From the NCBI RefSeq assembly GCF_042646065.1, contig NZ_JBHRTA010000003.1:131449-195448 (forward strand): a stretch of DNA of 64,000 nt. The letters are read 5' to 3'. The notes below the pieces were generated by a model. That model was not told the DNA's origin, did no database searches, and worked only from the letters and a program-made list of their open reading frames with translations. Both the position numbers and the translations under genes were made by a program. Shown here one piece after another: positions 33,909 through 44,344 of the stretch; positions within the stretch are counted from its first letter, which is position 1; each line of letters begins with the position of its first letter. Source of the DNA: Parapedobacter deserti (GTDB lineage Bacteria; Bacteroidota; Bacteroidia; Sphingobacteriales; Sphingobacteriaceae).

Positions 33909-36900
33909 ATGAGACATGTATTTACCAGCTGTTTTTTATGGCTATTTCTGCTTTGCAGCGCGACCGCGTATGCTCAGGGTGAGCGAGTGATCGGAACGGT
34001 AACCGATGCATTAACGTCAAACGGTATACCAGGCGTTACCGTGATGGTGAAGGGCGCATCCACAGCTACCCAAACCGATGCGACAGGTAACTATTCGATT
34101 GTAGCTTCAGGCACGGATACCTTGGTGTTCCGCTCGCTTGGATTCGCTACACAAGAAATAGCCGTTGCTAATCGTACCACGATAGATGTGGTGATGGAAG
34201 ACCAAGGTACCGAACTGGATGAGGTAGTCGTCGTGGGGTATGGGACACAGCGTGAGAGAGACTTGACAACGGCCATCTCCCGGGTGCGATCTGAAGAGAT
34301 TACCCGAACACCCAATGCCCAGCCCATGCAGGCACTGCAAGGCCGGGTAGCGGGTGTGCAAATTGTCAGCAGCGGTGCGCCTGGGGCCACGCCTACTGTA
34401 CGGCTGCGCGGTATAGGGTCTTTTGAAGGTGGTGCCGCGCCTTTGTATGTAGTAGACGGTATGTTTTTTGACGATATTGACTTTCTCAATCCAAACGACA
34501 TCGAGACCATATCCGTGTTAAAGGATGCATCGGCTGCCGCCATTTATGGTGTCCGCGCCGCAAACGGTGTGATATTGGTCGAGACGAAATCGGGAAGTTA
34601 TAACCGCCCGGGAGAAATTGTGTACGACGGCTATTACGGCGTGCAGAACCCGCAAAACGTCCTCCAACTGGCCAATGCGGAGCAGTTTGTTCAATATGTG
34701 CATGAGCTCGGCGAAGGTGCGGCAGACCGTACCTTTATACAAAACGCGATCGCGCGTTTTGGCGCCAATCCGTCAAATCCCAATGTGCCCAATGTAAACA
34801 CTGACTGGTACCGGGAAATCATGAGCCCTGCACCTATCCAGAACCATAGCCTCTCGTTCAATGGCGGGGGCGAAAGCGTTCGATACTCCATCGGTGGCAA
34901 CTACTTCGCTCAGGAAGGCTTGCTTAATGAAGCGCGGAATTCGTATAACCGATTTAATTTCCGCTCGAAGGTAGATGCTAAAGTTAAAGACTGGTTGACC
35001 GTGGGTGGCAATATCAATATCAGTGCTGCGCGTCAATACATTGGTGACGATGCCGCGTGGTTCCGCGCTTATTTTGCCGTTCCGATTTTGCCCCCTTATG
35101 ATGATCAAAACACACAGGCTACGCCATATCAGCTGGGGAATGCCCAATTGCTCGGATACCGAGGAAGTCAAAATCCACTGTATCCGCTGCTATACGTAGA
35201 TAACCGCAATAACATCGGCAAAGTCCTTGGCAACTTTTATGCGGATATTAATCTTATTCCAGACCAATTGTCTTTTCGTACGGCGTATAACTATAGTCTG
35301 GAAAATGTCAATGCCAGACGGGTAGACTTTGAATATAACGACGGGCGGACGCTGTCTCAATCTGCGCTTAGGCGGGAACATGGCTCTGGGTTCGACCAGG
35401 TGTGGGATAACTACCTCACTTATACGAATGATTTCAATAAGCACAATTTCAATGTGGTGGTGGGTCAATCCTACCGAAGTGAGTTTAACGAATTCTTGTT
35501 CGCGCGGGGAACGCGACTCAATCCGGCTCCGGCATGGGAAACCGAGCAGTTTTGGTACCTGTCAAATGCTACGGATTATGACCTGAACAATATAGGCGAT
35601 ACGGGTGGTAGGACCATCAACGCGCGTCTGCATTTCCTTTCCTTTTTCGGACGGGTTGCTTATAACTATGATAGCCGCTACTTATTATACGGTACGTTCC
35701 GGCGGGATGGTAACAACAAGTTCCAGAAGAAGTGGGGTAACTTCGCGACCATAGGGGCCGGCTGGGTGCTTAGTGAAGAAAACTTTTTCGACGTCAATGG
35801 CGTTGACTTCTTAAAGTTCAGGGCGTCATGGGGCCAGTTGGGCAACGATGCGATCCGTCCGGCGGTAGGTAGGCCTACGTTCGTTGAAAACAACCTCGCC
35901 ATCGACGACGCCCGCTTTGTTGGGCGCCGGCTTACCCCAACATTCGACCTGATCGAAGAGTGGGAGACCACTGTGGAAACGAACTTTGGTCTGAATGCCC
36001 GTTTTCTCAACAACCGTTTGTCGTTGGATGCCGACTACTTCATCAGAGACACACGCAACCTTGCTGTAAATATCATTCAGCCGGCGTTTAACAATGCGCA
36101 ACGCCGTAGTGTTGGCGAAATACGAAATCAAGGCCTGGAGGTAAACCTCAATTGGGAAGACCGTATTTCTGAAGATTTTTCATACAACATCGGAGGGAAT
36201 GTTGCGACACTCAAAAATTCGGTGCTCGGATTGGGGGGTCCCAATGGCCTGAATGCTGGAAGTAGTGAATTCCGCCAGCGCTCGATCATCGGCCATCCCT
36301 ATCAGGCATTTTTTGGGTACGATGTGGTGGGCGTGTTCCAGGAAGGTCGTTTTGATGACGACAATCTATCTAGTATGGTGCAAGCGAGCGGCTATACACC
36401 GGAATTCATTAGAGAAAATCAATTGCAGGCCGGTGATTTTATCTACCGGGATCTCAACGGTGACGGCGTCATCAACGACGAGGATCGAATGGTCTTGGGG
36501 TCTTTCCTGCCGACATTCACCTGGGGAGCCAACCTTGGATTCCGGTATAAGAAGTTGGAATTCGCAGCATTGTTCCAAGGCCAGCATGGACATAGCATCA
36601 TGAATAGGAAGCGGGGTGAGCTGATTTTCACCAACGATACCAACCTGGATGCTGATTTGGTAACCAACCTATGGCGGGGGCCCGGTACCTCAAACCGTTA
36701 TCCATCGGCTTCAGGGTTACGACGGGGATGGAACCAAAACATGAGTAACTATCTTGTCGAAGACGGCTCTTACTTCCGCATACAGAATGTACGCCTTTCC
36801 TACACCTTTTTCGGACAGGAAACCTGGGGCGTGATGTTGCCGGAAACCCGGGTTACCCTCACCGCAGAACGTCCGCTGACGGTGTTCAATTATAACGGTT

Positions 36901-36986
36901 TTAACCCGGAGGTTCCGAATGGGATTGATCGGCAGACCTATCCCATACCGGCGATTTACACGATAGGACTAAATATCAAACTTTAA
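33909..36986 (+). CDS. SusC/RagA-family TonB-dependent receptor
   Basis: 1025 residues. Signal peptide MRHVFTSCFLWLFLLCSATAYAQ, then a CarboxypepD_reg-like domain (about residues 25-95, GTVTDALTSNGIPGVTVMVK), the typical TELDEVVVVGYGTQRERDL region, the plug (PMQALQGRVAGVQIVSSGAP, DIETISVLKDASAAAIYG) and a beta-barrel ending in IGLNIKL. No STN domain, in agreement with control by the upstream one-component regulator rather than a sigma/anti-sigma pair. It works with the SusD 24 bases downstream. The enzymes that follow suggest a beta-glucan ligand. Confidence 0.96.
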   Translation: MRHVFTSCFLWLFLLCSATAYAQGERVIGTVTDALTSNGIPGVTVMVKGASTATQTDATGNYSIVASGTDTLVFRSLGFATQEIAVANRTTIDVVMEDQGTELDEVVVVGYGTQRERDLTTAISRVRSEEITRTPNAQPMQALQGRVAGVQIVSSGAPGATPTVRLRGIGSFEGGAAPLYVVDGMFFDDIDFLNPNDIETISVLKDASAAAIYGVRAANGVILVETKSGSYNRPGEIVYDGYYGVQNPQNVLQLANAEQFVQYVHELGEGAADRTFIQNAIARFGANPSNPNVPNVNTDWYREIMSPAPIQNHSLSFNGGGESVRYSIGGNYFAQEGLLNEARNSYNRFNFRSKVDAKVKDWLTVGGNINISAARQYIGDDAAWFRAYFAVPILPPYDDQNTQATPYQLGNAQLLGYRGSQNPLYPLLYVDNRNNIGKVLGNFYADINLIPDQLSFRTAYNYSLENVNARRVDFEYNDGRTLSQSALRREHGSGFDQVWDNYLTYTNDFNKHNFNVVVGQSYRSEFNEFLFARGTRLNPAPAWETEQFWYLSNATDYDLNNIGDTGGRTINARLHFLSFFGRVAYNYDSRYLLYGTFRRDGNNKFQKKWGNFATIGAGWVLSEENFFDVNGVDFLKFRASWGQLGNDAIRPAVGRPTFVENNLAIDDARFVGRRLTPTFDLIEEWETTVETNFGLNARFLNNRLSLDADYFIRDTRNLAVNIIQPAFNNAQRRSVGEIRNQGLEVNLNWEDRISEDFSYNIGGNVATLKNSVLGLGGPNGLNAGSSEFRQRSIIGHPYQAFFGYDVVGVFQEGRFDDDNLSSMVQASGYTPEFIRENQLQAGDFIYRDLNGDGVINDEDRMVLGSFLPTFTWGANLGFRYKKLEFAALFQGQHGHSIMNRKRGELIFTNDTNLDADLVTNLWRGPGTSNRYPSASGLRRGWNQNMSNYLVEDGSYFRIQNVRLSYTFFGQETWGVMLPETRVTLTAERPLTVFNYNGFNPEVPNGIDRQTYPIPAIYTIGLNIKL

Positions 36987-37010
36987 ATTATATCCTAAAA
37001 GAGATTACAT

Positions 37011-38555
37011 ATGAAACCGATACGATATATCCAGTACACTGGAATGGTGATAGTAGCGCTAATGCTGGCTGCTTCATGTGGTGATTTGTTGGATACCCCG
37101 CTTGAAAATGAGCAAATCGCGGATGAAATTGATTATTCCCAATCACAGAACATGGTGCTGGTATTATATGGCGCCTATGGGGAGTTATATGACTTGCCTT
37201 GGGAGGTGCACACAACAGTTGGCGTACGCGGAGATGATGTGAACGCAGCCGGCGATCAGGTGCCGCTGCAACAAACTGACGTGTTTAATTACGACCGTAA
37301 TTTTTGGATCGTCAACGGTACGTGGCAGCGGCTGTACAGTGACTTGATATACTGGCACGGCGCGATAGAATCCATACAGCGATACCAAGAGGCCGGCGCC
37401 GATGCAGCTACCGCCCAGCGGTATATTGCCGAGATCAAAGTGATGCAGGGTTTTAAGCTGCTTCAGCTTGCACGGTTGTGGGGAGATATCCTTATCCCGC
37501 ATTCATCCGCGCCGTCAGACCTCTTTAATGTGGAGGTGTCGACGTTCGAGCAGGTAATGGAACATATCTCCAACTTGATGGACGAAGCTATCCCCTTATT
37601 GCCCGAGGTACGTCCTAACCAGCGCACGGATATCCGCGGCGGCGTCACTGCCTATACGGCACTCGCCGTGAAAGCGATGGCCAACCTGGAGCGGCAGAAT
37701 TACCAAGCAGTGGCAGATGCCACCGGCCAAATAATACAGAGTGGACTGTTCTCTCTGGCGCAAGATTATTATCAGCTGTTCAAAATTCCCGGCAAGTTGG
37801 ACGACGAAAAGCTGCTGGAATTCCAGTTTTCGGACTATGGCACCGGAACGGGAACTGACAATCGTTTCTCGTTCGTTGTCTATGGTCCGCCGGCCGCTGC
37901 TTGGACGCCAGCCGTTTCGGGTGCAGGAGGAGGCTGGGGTTTTTGGGAGCCAACAATGAAGTACGTCAAGTTTATGCTTGACCGCAACGAGGAAGTCCGG
38001 CTCCCGGTATCGGTGCTGTTTACGCCTGCTGGTATAGCCGACATTCAATCGGACCCGAACTATGCTGACCTGCCAGACTGGGTGACCAATCGAACGCCGG
38101 ATAATGACGTCTTTCTTGACCATCCCCGGTATCGATTTCTTAGTGGCAAGCACTACCTGCCCACTGCCCAACTGACTCCCGGCCGTACCGTATACGGCAC
38201 AAATAACAATTTTAGCGTTATACGTTATTCAGAAGTGCTGCTCATGCATGCCGAAGCGTTGGTCAGCGGGGCCACGAGCACTGTGATGTCTGCAGACGAG
38301 GCGGTTAACGAAGTGAGGGACAGGGCAAACCTGGGCTCAATCAATGGGGTCACCCTGGATGATGTGCTGGACGAGAAATTTGCCGAATTCGGGATGGAAT
38401 GGGGAGTTCGCTTTTATGACTTGGTACGCCATAATCGTACGGAAGAACTGAACCACGAAGGCCGCAATTACAACCCGAATGAACATCGTTTTCTGCCATA
38501 CCCGCTCGAACAGTTGGATATTTTACCGCAGCTAAGGGAACACATGCAGCGATAG
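37011..38555 (+). CDS. SusD/RagB-family nutrient-binding lipoprotein
   Basis: 514 residues with lipobox AASC (MVIVALMLAASCGDLLDTPL). SusD elements include IAEIKVMQGFKLLQLARLWGD (about residues 138-158), FSVIRYSEVLLMHAEALVSG, and a C-terminal FGMEWGVRFYDLVRHNRTEEL that replaces the more usual GHRFWDLRRW. It ends with a PYPLEQLDILPQL segment. Expected role: surface lid and oligosaccharide binding for the SusC partner upstream. Confidence 0.95.
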   Translation: MKPIRYIQYTGMVIVALMLAASCGDLLDTPLENEQIADEIDYSQSQNMVLVLYGAYGELYDLPWEVHTTVGVRGDDVNAAGDQVPLQQTDVFNYDRNFWIVNGTWQRLYSDLIYWHGAIESIQRYQEAGADAATAQRYIAEIKVMQGFKLLQLARLWGDILIPHSSAPSDLFNVEVSTFEQVMEHISNLMDEAIPLLPEVRPNQRTDIRGGVTAYTALAVKAMANLERQNYQAVADATGQIIQSGLFSLAQDYYQLFKIPGKLDDEKLLEFQFSDYGTGTGTDNRFSFVVYGPPAAAWTPAVSGAGGGWGFWEPTMKYVKFMLDRNEEVRLPVSVLFTPAGIADIQSDPNYADLPDWVTNRTPDNDVFLDHPRYRFLSGKHYLPTAQLTPGRTVYGTNNNFSVIRYSEVLLMHAEALVSGATSTVMSADEAVNEVRDRANLGSINGVTLDDVLDEKFAEFGMEWGVRFYDLVRHNRTEELNHEGRNYNPNEHRFLPYPLEQLDILPQLREHMQR

Positions 38556-38562
38556 GTAGCAA

Positions 38563-39627
38563 ATGAATTTCGGAAATATCATGCTATTGAAGAAAAGTGG
38601 TGAAATGATTGACGAAAGGGGCGGGTGGTGCAGCGGTATCGTGTTCGTGTTGACCGCAGTGCTTATCGCCGCCTGTACACCTACGGAGGAGGAAGAGATT
38701 ACATTTGTGTTGCTACCGGACACCCAGACATATGCCGAGAAATATCCTGAAATCCTCGAAGCACAAATCGACTGGATTGAGCGAGAAGCATCGAATATCG
38801 CTATGGTGATTCAGCAAGGAGATCTGACACAAAACAACAACGAGGAAGAGTGGCGATTGGTGCGCAATGCTTTTCAGCGTCTTGATGATAAGGTTCCCTA
38901 CGTGTTAGCCGTAGGGAACCATGACATGGGCAGTGAGCCAGGCAAGTTTGCGGACGTTCGTAATACAACGCTATTCAACACCTTCTTTCCTGTTAAGCAC
39001 ATGGCCAAGCTACCTGCTTTTGGTGGAATATTTGAAGAAGGACGACTTGACAATGCGTACTACCTGTTGGAAACGGGTGATTATAAATGGTTGGTGCTCT
39101 CGCTGGAATTCGGCCCGCGTGAATCAGTGTTGACCTGGGCGAACAATGTTGTCGCCGATCATCCGGATCGGCTGGTCATACTCAACACGCACAGCTACAT
39201 GTACTCCGACAGTACGCGGCAGGGGCCCGGCGATTACTGGCGCCCGCAGGGTTATGGCATAGGAAAGGATACGGCAGCGCATGCCGTAAACGACGGAGAG
39301 CAAATCTGGGAGAAACTGGTGGGGAAACACGCTAATATCCGGTTTGTATTTTCCGGGCATGTGTTGAATAGCGGGGTGGGTACATTGGTCAGCATTAATG
39401 ATGCCGGATATCCGGTATATCAGTGTCTAGCCAACTTTCAGGAAGGGGTGCGTGGCTCTGTAAACGGTGGAAACGGCTGGCTGCGGATAGTGAAAATCAA
39501 ACCGCAGGAAAAAACGGTATTGATTTCGACGTACTCTCCGTACATCGATGCGTATTCAGAAGAGAAAGCGCATCAGTTCCATATCCGGCATGCCTACCTG
39601 GAAAGTGGCAATAAAATGAGTAATTGA
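38563..39627 (+). CDS. Metallophosphoesterase lipoprotein (calcineurin-like)
   Basis: 354 residues; an internal hydrophobic signal SGIVFVLTAVLIAAC gives a lipoprotein. The start at 38563 is uncertain (38581 and 38605 are in frame). Metal motifs are FVLLPDTQTYAEKYP (D-x-Q in place of D-x-H), IQQGDLTQNNN (GDL-type), AVGNHDMGS (GNHD), VILNTHSYMYSD (His) and FSGHVLNSG (GH-x-x in place of GH-x-H). The DTQ form is seen in secreted members of the family. It probably hydrolyses a phosphoester on the locus substrate, for instance a phosphodiester-linked substituent. The activity is inferred. Confidence 0.85.
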   Translation: MNFGNIMLLKKSGEMIDERGGWCSGIVFVLTAVLIAACTPTEEEEITFVLLPDTQTYAEKYPEILEAQIDWIEREASNIAMVIQQGDLTQNNNEEEWRLVRNAFQRLDDKVPYVLAVGNHDMGSEPGKFADVRNTTLFNTFFPVKHMAKLPAFGGIFEEGRLDNAYYLLETGDYKWLVLSLEFGPRESVLTWANNVVADHPDRLVILNTHSYMYSDSTRQGPGDYWRPQGYGIGKDTAAHAVNDGEQIWEKLVGKHANIRFVFSGHVLNSGVGTLVSINDAGYPVYQCLANFQEGVRGSVNGGNGWLRIVKIKPQEKTVLISTYSPYIDAYSEEKAHQFHIRHAYLESGNKMSN

Positions 39628-39650
39628 GTTTCATAATAATATAATTTAGC

Positions 39651-41048
39651 GTGTACAGTAAATTATCAATCAAAAAGACGAAATCAGCCATGGTTGGGAC
39701 GGGCATGGTATTGGTGGCGATCACTGTCGGCAGCATAATGGGTTGTAGCCCGAATCAGGCGTCGCGGGAAGACGCTACATCAACCGGGCAAAGACTTTCC
39801 GACGACTCCCTGCTAACTTTGGTGCAGCGACAGACGTTCCAATATTTTTGGGAAGGCGCGGAACCTGTGTCGGGCCTGGCCCGCGAGCGCATCCACATTG
39901 ATGGGGAGTATCCGCAAAACGACCGGGATGTGGTGACCATAGGCGGCAGTGGCTTTGGATTGATGGCGATATTGGTGGGCATGGAACGGAATTTCATAAC
40001 CCGGGAAGAAGGTGTGGAGCGTTTCGAACGGGCCCTCGGCTTTCTCGAAAAGGTGGAGCGTTTTCATGGGGCATGGTCACACTGGATAGACGGCCCGACG
40101 GGCGAGGTGAAACCTTTCAGTAAAAATGACAATGGCGGCGACCTGGTGGAAACCGCCTTTATGGCGCAAGCATTGATTTGTGTCAGGGAATACTTCCAGC
40201 AGGGCGATGAACGGGAGAAGCAACTGGCTGCACGCGCGGATGCCCTCTGGAAAGGCATTGAGTGGGATTGGTACCGCCAGGGCGGACAGAACGTGCTCTA
40301 CTGGCACTGGAGCCCCACCGCTGGCTGGGCGGCCAATCATCCGATACGGGGTTATGATGAATGCTTGATCGCTTATGTCCTGGCAGCCTCGTCACCTACG
40401 CACGGGGTGCCAGCCGAAGTGTATCATGAAGGCTGGGCGCGCGGCGGTACCATCAAGTCGGCAGCCGAACGATATGGCCATCCCATCGTCCTTAAACATA
40501 ACGTACGGGAAGGCAATGGTGTGGGGCCGCTGTTTTGGTCGCATTATTCTTATCTGGGTTTGAATCCGAAGGGATTGAAAGACCGCTATGCCGATTACTG
40601 GCAACTCAACACCAGCCATGCACTCATTCATCGTGAATACTGCATCGAAAATCCCAAGGGTTTTGAAGGCTACGGCCCGCAGGCTTGGGGGCTGACGGCA
40701 AGCTATTCGGTCAAGGGGTATACTGCACATCATCCGGACAATGACCTGGGCGTAATCTCACCCACGGCTGCGCTTTCCTCATTTCCTTACACACCCGAAT
40801 ACTCCATGGAGGTAATCCGGTATTTATACGGGGAATTGGGAGATAAAGTCTGGGGTAAATACGGCTTTTATGATGCCTACAGCGAGACGGACAATTGGTT
40901 TCCGCAGCGTTACCTGGCTATTGACCAGGGCCCGGTGCCGGTGATGATTGAAAACCACCGCAGCGGCCTGCTTTGGAAGCTTTTTATGGGAGCACCGGAG
41001 ATCAAGGAAGGGTTGAAGAAACTGGGCTTTGAGGGGCCGAATATATAA
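39651..41048 (+). CDS. GH144-like endo-beta-1,2-glucanase (PF10091 'glucoamylase' family) lipoprotein
   Basis: 465 residues. GTG 39651 is preferred over ATG 39690 because it supplies the basic start (SIKKTKS) of the lipoprotein signal ending IMGC. The (alpha/alpha)6 family pattern is strong: LVQRQTFQYFWEGAEPVSGL, VTIGGSGFGLMAILVGMER, HGAWSHWIDGPTGEVKPFS, DNGGDLVETAFMAQALIC, NVLYWHWSPTAGWAANHPI, GVGPLFWSHYSYLGLNPKG, ENPKGFEGYGPQAWGLTAS and ENHRSGLLWKLFMGAPEI. Characterised members of this group are endo-beta-1,2-glucanases. With the GH3 enzyme in the same locus, beta-1,2-glucan breakdown is the likely pathway. It overlaps nothing; the next ATG is at the stop. Confidence 0.87.
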   Translation: MYSKLSIKKTKSAMVGTGMVLVAITVGSIMGCSPNQASREDATSTGQRLSDDSLLTLVQRQTFQYFWEGAEPVSGLARERIHIDGEYPQNDRDVVTIGGSGFGLMAILVGMERNFITREEGVERFERALGFLEKVERFHGAWSHWIDGPTGEVKPFSKNDNGGDLVETAFMAQALICVREYFQQGDEREKQLAARADALWKGIEWDWYRQGGQNVLYWHWSPTAGWAANHPIRGYDECLIAYVLAASSPTHGVPAEVYHEGWARGGTIKSAAERYGHPIVLKHNVREGNGVGPLFWSHYSYLGLNPKGLKDRYADYWQLNTSHALIHREYCIENPKGFEGYGPQAWGLTASYSVKGYTAHHPDNDLGVISPTAALSSFPYTPEYSMEVIRYLYGELGDKVWGKYGFYDAYSETDNWFPQRYLAIDQGPVPVMIENHRSGLLWKLFMGAPEIKEGLKKLGFEGPNI

Positions 41049-41095
41049 TGGGACACGAAAGGTGTCGGCAATGTGTTAATGAAAAAAAACTACTG

Positions 41096-42589
41096 ATGAA
41101 AAGGATTTGTCTGTTTTTATGTGTTTGGGGGAGTGTGGTTTTGGGATATGCTCAGTCGAGTAAACCGTATAATGTGGTGTACATCTTGAGCGATGATCAC
41201 CGGTATGATTTCATGGGATTTCTGGATAAAGTGCCCCACCTGGAGACGCCCCACATGGACCGGATGGCCCGGGAGGGCGCACACCTGCAAAACGCGTTTG
41301 TGTCTACTTCCCTTTGTTCGCCCAGCCGGGCGTCTATCTTAACCGGACAGTATGCGCATACGCATACCATCGTAGATAACAATGCGCCCATGCCCGAAGG
41401 GCTTACCTTCTTTCCGGAGTATATGCAGCAAAAGGGGTATAAAACCGGGTTTTTCGGCAAGTGGCATATGGGCAATGAAGGTGCGGGAAAACAGCCCGGA
41501 TTTGACCAGTGGGTGAGCTTCAGGGGGCAGGGGGTGTACTATTCGCCTACGTTCAATATCAACGGGGAGGAAGTGAAGCAGCCCGAAGGAAGCTACACCA
41601 CCGACCTGCTGACCGACTACGCCATCGAATGGCTCAACAGCTTGGATGATGACCAGCCGTTTTTCCTCTACCTCTCGCACAAGGGCGTGCACGCTGAGTT
41701 TGAGCCTGCGGAAAGGCACCGCGGGACGTATAAAGACATGCCGATCATTACCCCGCCCTCCATGTACCTGACGGCTACAGACAGCAGCATGCGTGTGGGC
41801 ACCGAAACGCCTTATGATGGACCGGCGAATACCGCCGATATCCCCGAATGGGTGCGCAAACAGCGATACAGTTGGCATGGCGTGGATTACATGTATGACG
41901 GACAGATCGTGTTCGAGGATTTTTACCGCCAGTACTGCGAGACGCTCCGCAGCGTGGATGAAAGCATCGGCTCGGTCATCGCATGGTTGGAGGAACAGGG
42001 CTTGGCCGAGAATACACTGGTCGTTTACATGGGCGACAACGGCTTCTTGTTTGGCGAACACGGCCTAATTGACAAACGCAATGCTTATGAGGCTTCCATG
42101 CGGGTGCCGCTGCTGGCTTGGTCACCGAAATTGATCAAGCCGCAAACGCAAATACCGCAAATGGTAATGAATGTGGATATTGGCCCCACGATCCTCGATC
42201 TGGTGGGCATGGAAAAGCCGGAGCAGATGCAGGGCTACTCGTTCCTGCCCCTACTGCAAGGCAAACCTATCGACGGATGGCGCGATAAGGTGTACTACGA
42301 ATATTATTGGGAATGGGCATTCCCGCAAACACCGACCATCTTTGCCGTGCGTACCGACCGATACAAATACATCTTCAACCACGGACTTTGGGATGCCAAC
42401 GAGCTATACGACCTGAAGACCGATCCGTATGAAATGAATAACCTGATCCGCGATCCTGCATCGGCGGAGATTGCCGGTCAGTTGAAGAAAGAACTCTGGG
42501 ACTGGCTGGAATCTACCGACGGGATGCAGATCCCATTGAAGAAAATCTATCAGAAGCGCATCGATCATCTGTATAGGGGGACATACTGA
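41096..42589 (+). CDS. S1-type sulfatase (alkaline phosphatase superfamily)
   Basis: 497 residues from ATG 41096, which gives signal peptide MKRICLFLCVWGSVVLGYAQ; the upstream in-frame ATG 41048 lacks one. The sulfatase signature is STSLCSPSRASILTGQYAHT, with the Cys of C-x-P-S-R that is converted to formylglycine. Further metal/active-site pieces are VVYILSDDHRYDFMGF, GFFGKWHMGN and MGDNGFLFGEHGL. It removes sulfate esters from sugars in the periplasm or at the surface; it needs a maturase encoded elsewhere. In a beta-1,2-glucan type locus it implies a charged substituent on the substrate. Confidence 0.92.
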   Translation: MKRICLFLCVWGSVVLGYAQSSKPYNVVYILSDDHRYDFMGFLDKVPHLETPHMDRMAREGAHLQNAFVSTSLCSPSRASILTGQYAHTHTIVDNNAPMPEGLTFFPEYMQQKGYKTGFFGKWHMGNEGAGKQPGFDQWVSFRGQGVYYSPTFNINGEEVKQPEGSYTTDLLTDYAIEWLNSLDDDQPFFLYLSHKGVHAEFEPAERHRGTYKDMPIITPPSMYLTATDSSMRVGTETPYDGPANTADIPEWVRKQRYSWHGVDYMYDGQIVFEDFYRQYCETLRSVDESIGSVIAWLEEQGLAENTLVVYMGDNGFLFGEHGLIDKRNAYEASMRVPLLAWSPKLIKPQTQIPQMVMNVDIGPTILDLVGMEKPEQMQGYSFLPLLQGKPIDGWRDKVYYEYYWEWAFPQTPTIFAVRTDRYKYIFNHGLWDANELYDLKTDPYEMNNLIRDPASAEIAGQLKKELWDWLESTDGMQIPLKKIYQKRIDHLYRGTY

Positions 42590-44319
42590 TGAAAGGAATG
42601 ATCATAACGGCCTTGGCAGTGACGGCGTTATCTGCCGCCTCCCGCAGCGTGTCGGCACAGGCGCTGCTGCAACGCACCTATTGCAACCCGCTGAACCTGG
42701 ACTATGCGTATGCGACCCGGTTTGACAGCCTCTCGTATCGGTCGGGTGCAGACCCTACCGTGGTGGAATTTCGTGGTGAGTACTATATGTTTGTAACCCG
42801 GTCCATGGGCTACTGGTACTCACCGGACCTGCACAACTGGACGTTTGTCCGCCCGGAGAAATGGTATTTCGAAGGGTCGAATGCACCCACTGCACATAAT
42901 TATAGAGACTCGGTCTTGTACGTGACGGGAAACCCGTCCGGTGCAATGGCCATCCTGTACACCGATAATCCAATACGGGGCGACTGGAAGGCCGTACCTT
43001 CGGTATTGACCCAGTTACAGGATCCGGACTTGTTTATCGACGATGACGGGCAGGCGTATATGTTTTGGGGTTCATCTAATAGGTTCCCGATCAGGGCTAA
43101 ACAGCTCGACCGGACTAACCGCTTCATCCCAATGTCAAAGGAAGTGCACGAACTGTTCAACCTGGACGGGGAGCGGTATGGATGGGAACGGTTTGGACAC
43201 AACCATAGCGATACCGTGCTCCGAGGCTACATCGAAGGGCCGTCTATGTTGAAGCGCGGCAATAAATATTACCTCCAGTACGCGGCGCCTGGCACCCAGT
43301 TTGACGTGTATGGCGACGGGGTATATATAGCCGATGCGCCGCTTGGCCCGTACACGTATGCCCCCAACAACCCGTTTTCGTATAAACCTGGCGGCTTTAT
43401 CAACGGGGCTGGCCATGGAAGTACGGTAAAAGGGCCGGCAGGGCAGCACTGGCACTTCAGTACGATGGCCGTGGATGTAAACATCGGGTGGGAACGGCGT
43501 ATCGGGATGTTTCCTACGTATTTCGACGCCGATGGGTTGATGCACGCCAACACTGCCTACGGAGACTATCCACATTATGCGCCGCATATTCCGGACAAGA
43601 TGGGAACATTTACCGGCTGGATGCTGCTGTCGTACCAAAAGCCGGTGACGGCGTCTTCCCAACGGGAGAGCTACGGGCCAGCGCATGTCACCGACGAACA
43701 GGTGAAAACATTTTGGGTGGCCGAAGACAATGGCGATGCACAATGGCTCCAGATTGATCTGCAGCGCGCGGCAGCGGTGCATGCCATACAGGTCAACTTT
43801 AACGACTATCAATCGGATCTTTACGGGAAGCCTGAAGGGCTTTACCACCGCTATGCGATCGAGGGGTCGGTAGACGGAAAAGATTGGCAGGTGCTTGTAG
43901 ACCGCCAAACCAGCTTTCGCGATGTGCCGAATGACTATGTGGAGCTGGGCAGGCCAGCACAGGTGCGATACATTCGTTATCGCAATATCCACGTACCCAC
44001 GCCGTTCCTTTCAATTTCCGGATTGCGGGTGTTCGGCATCGGTAGCGGCAAAAAGCCGACCACCGTTAAAAACCTTGCTGTGGCGCGCGGCACCGACCGG
44101 CGGGACGCCAAAATTTCATGGAGTCCGCAGGAAAGTGCTCAGGGATACACCGTAAGGTGGGGCATCGCACCCGATAAGTTATATAATTCCTGGATGGTTT
44201 ACGGGCAGGACGTCCTAGAGATTAAAGGGCTTACCGTTGATCAGCCTTACTACTTTACGGTAGAAGCGTTCAATGAAAATGGAATTTCCGAACGCACAGC
44301 CGCCAAAGCGGCGGAGTAA
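42589..44319 (+). CDS. GH43-family glycoside hydrolase with F5/8C and fibronectin III modules
   Basis: 576 residues, signal peptide about 1-24. The five-bladed GH43 domain spans about residues 30-330, with the catalytic base in YRSGADPTVVEFRG, the second Asp in LQDPDLFIDDDGQ and the catalytic acid in GYIEGPSMLKRGN. An F5/8 type C (discoidin-like) sugar-binding module follows at about 345-485 (TDEQVKTFWVAEDNGDAQWL, VRYIRYRNIHVPTPFLS) and an FN3 module at about 495-576 (YTVRWGIAPDKLYN). GH43 enzymes attack arabinose, xylose or galactose linkages. The start overlaps the sulfatase stop by one base (TGATG), indicating coupling. The linkage attacked is not clear. Confidence 0.88.
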   Translation: MKGMIITALAVTALSAASRSVSAQALLQRTYCNPLNLDYAYATRFDSLSYRSGADPTVVEFRGEYYMFVTRSMGYWYSPDLHNWTFVRPEKWYFEGSNAPTAHNYRDSVLYVTGNPSGAMAILYTDNPIRGDWKAVPSVLTQLQDPDLFIDDDGQAYMFWGSSNRFPIRAKQLDRTNRFIPMSKEVHELFNLDGERYGWERFGHNHSDTVLRGYIEGPSMLKRGNKYYLQYAAPGTQFDVYGDGVYIADAPLGPYTYAPNNPFSYKPGGFINGAGHGSTVKGPAGQHWHFSTMAVDVNIGWERRIGMFPTYFDADGLMHANTAYGDYPHYAPHIPDKMGTFTGWMLLSYQKPVTASSQRESYGPAHVTDEQVKTFWVAEDNGDAQWLQIDLQRAAAVHAIQVNFNDYQSDLYGKPEGLYHRYAIEGSVDGKDWQVLVDRQTSFRDVPNDYVELGRPAQVRYIRYRNIHVPTPFLSISGLRVFGIGSGKKPTTVKNLAVARGTDRRDAKISWSPQESAQGYTVRWGIAPDKLYNSWMVYGQDVLEIKGLTVDQPYYFTVEAFNENGISERTAAKAAE

Positions 44320-44344
44320 CGAGTAACAATAAATCCTGATATAC

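Noticed and set aside
41339..42061. 240-codon minus-strand open frame inside the sulfatase gene
   Set aside because: Antisense shadow of the sulfatase; no homologous motif.
43135..43992. 285-codon minus-strand open frame inside the GH43 gene
   Set aside because: Antisense shadow of a well-supported enzyme with intact catalytic motifs.
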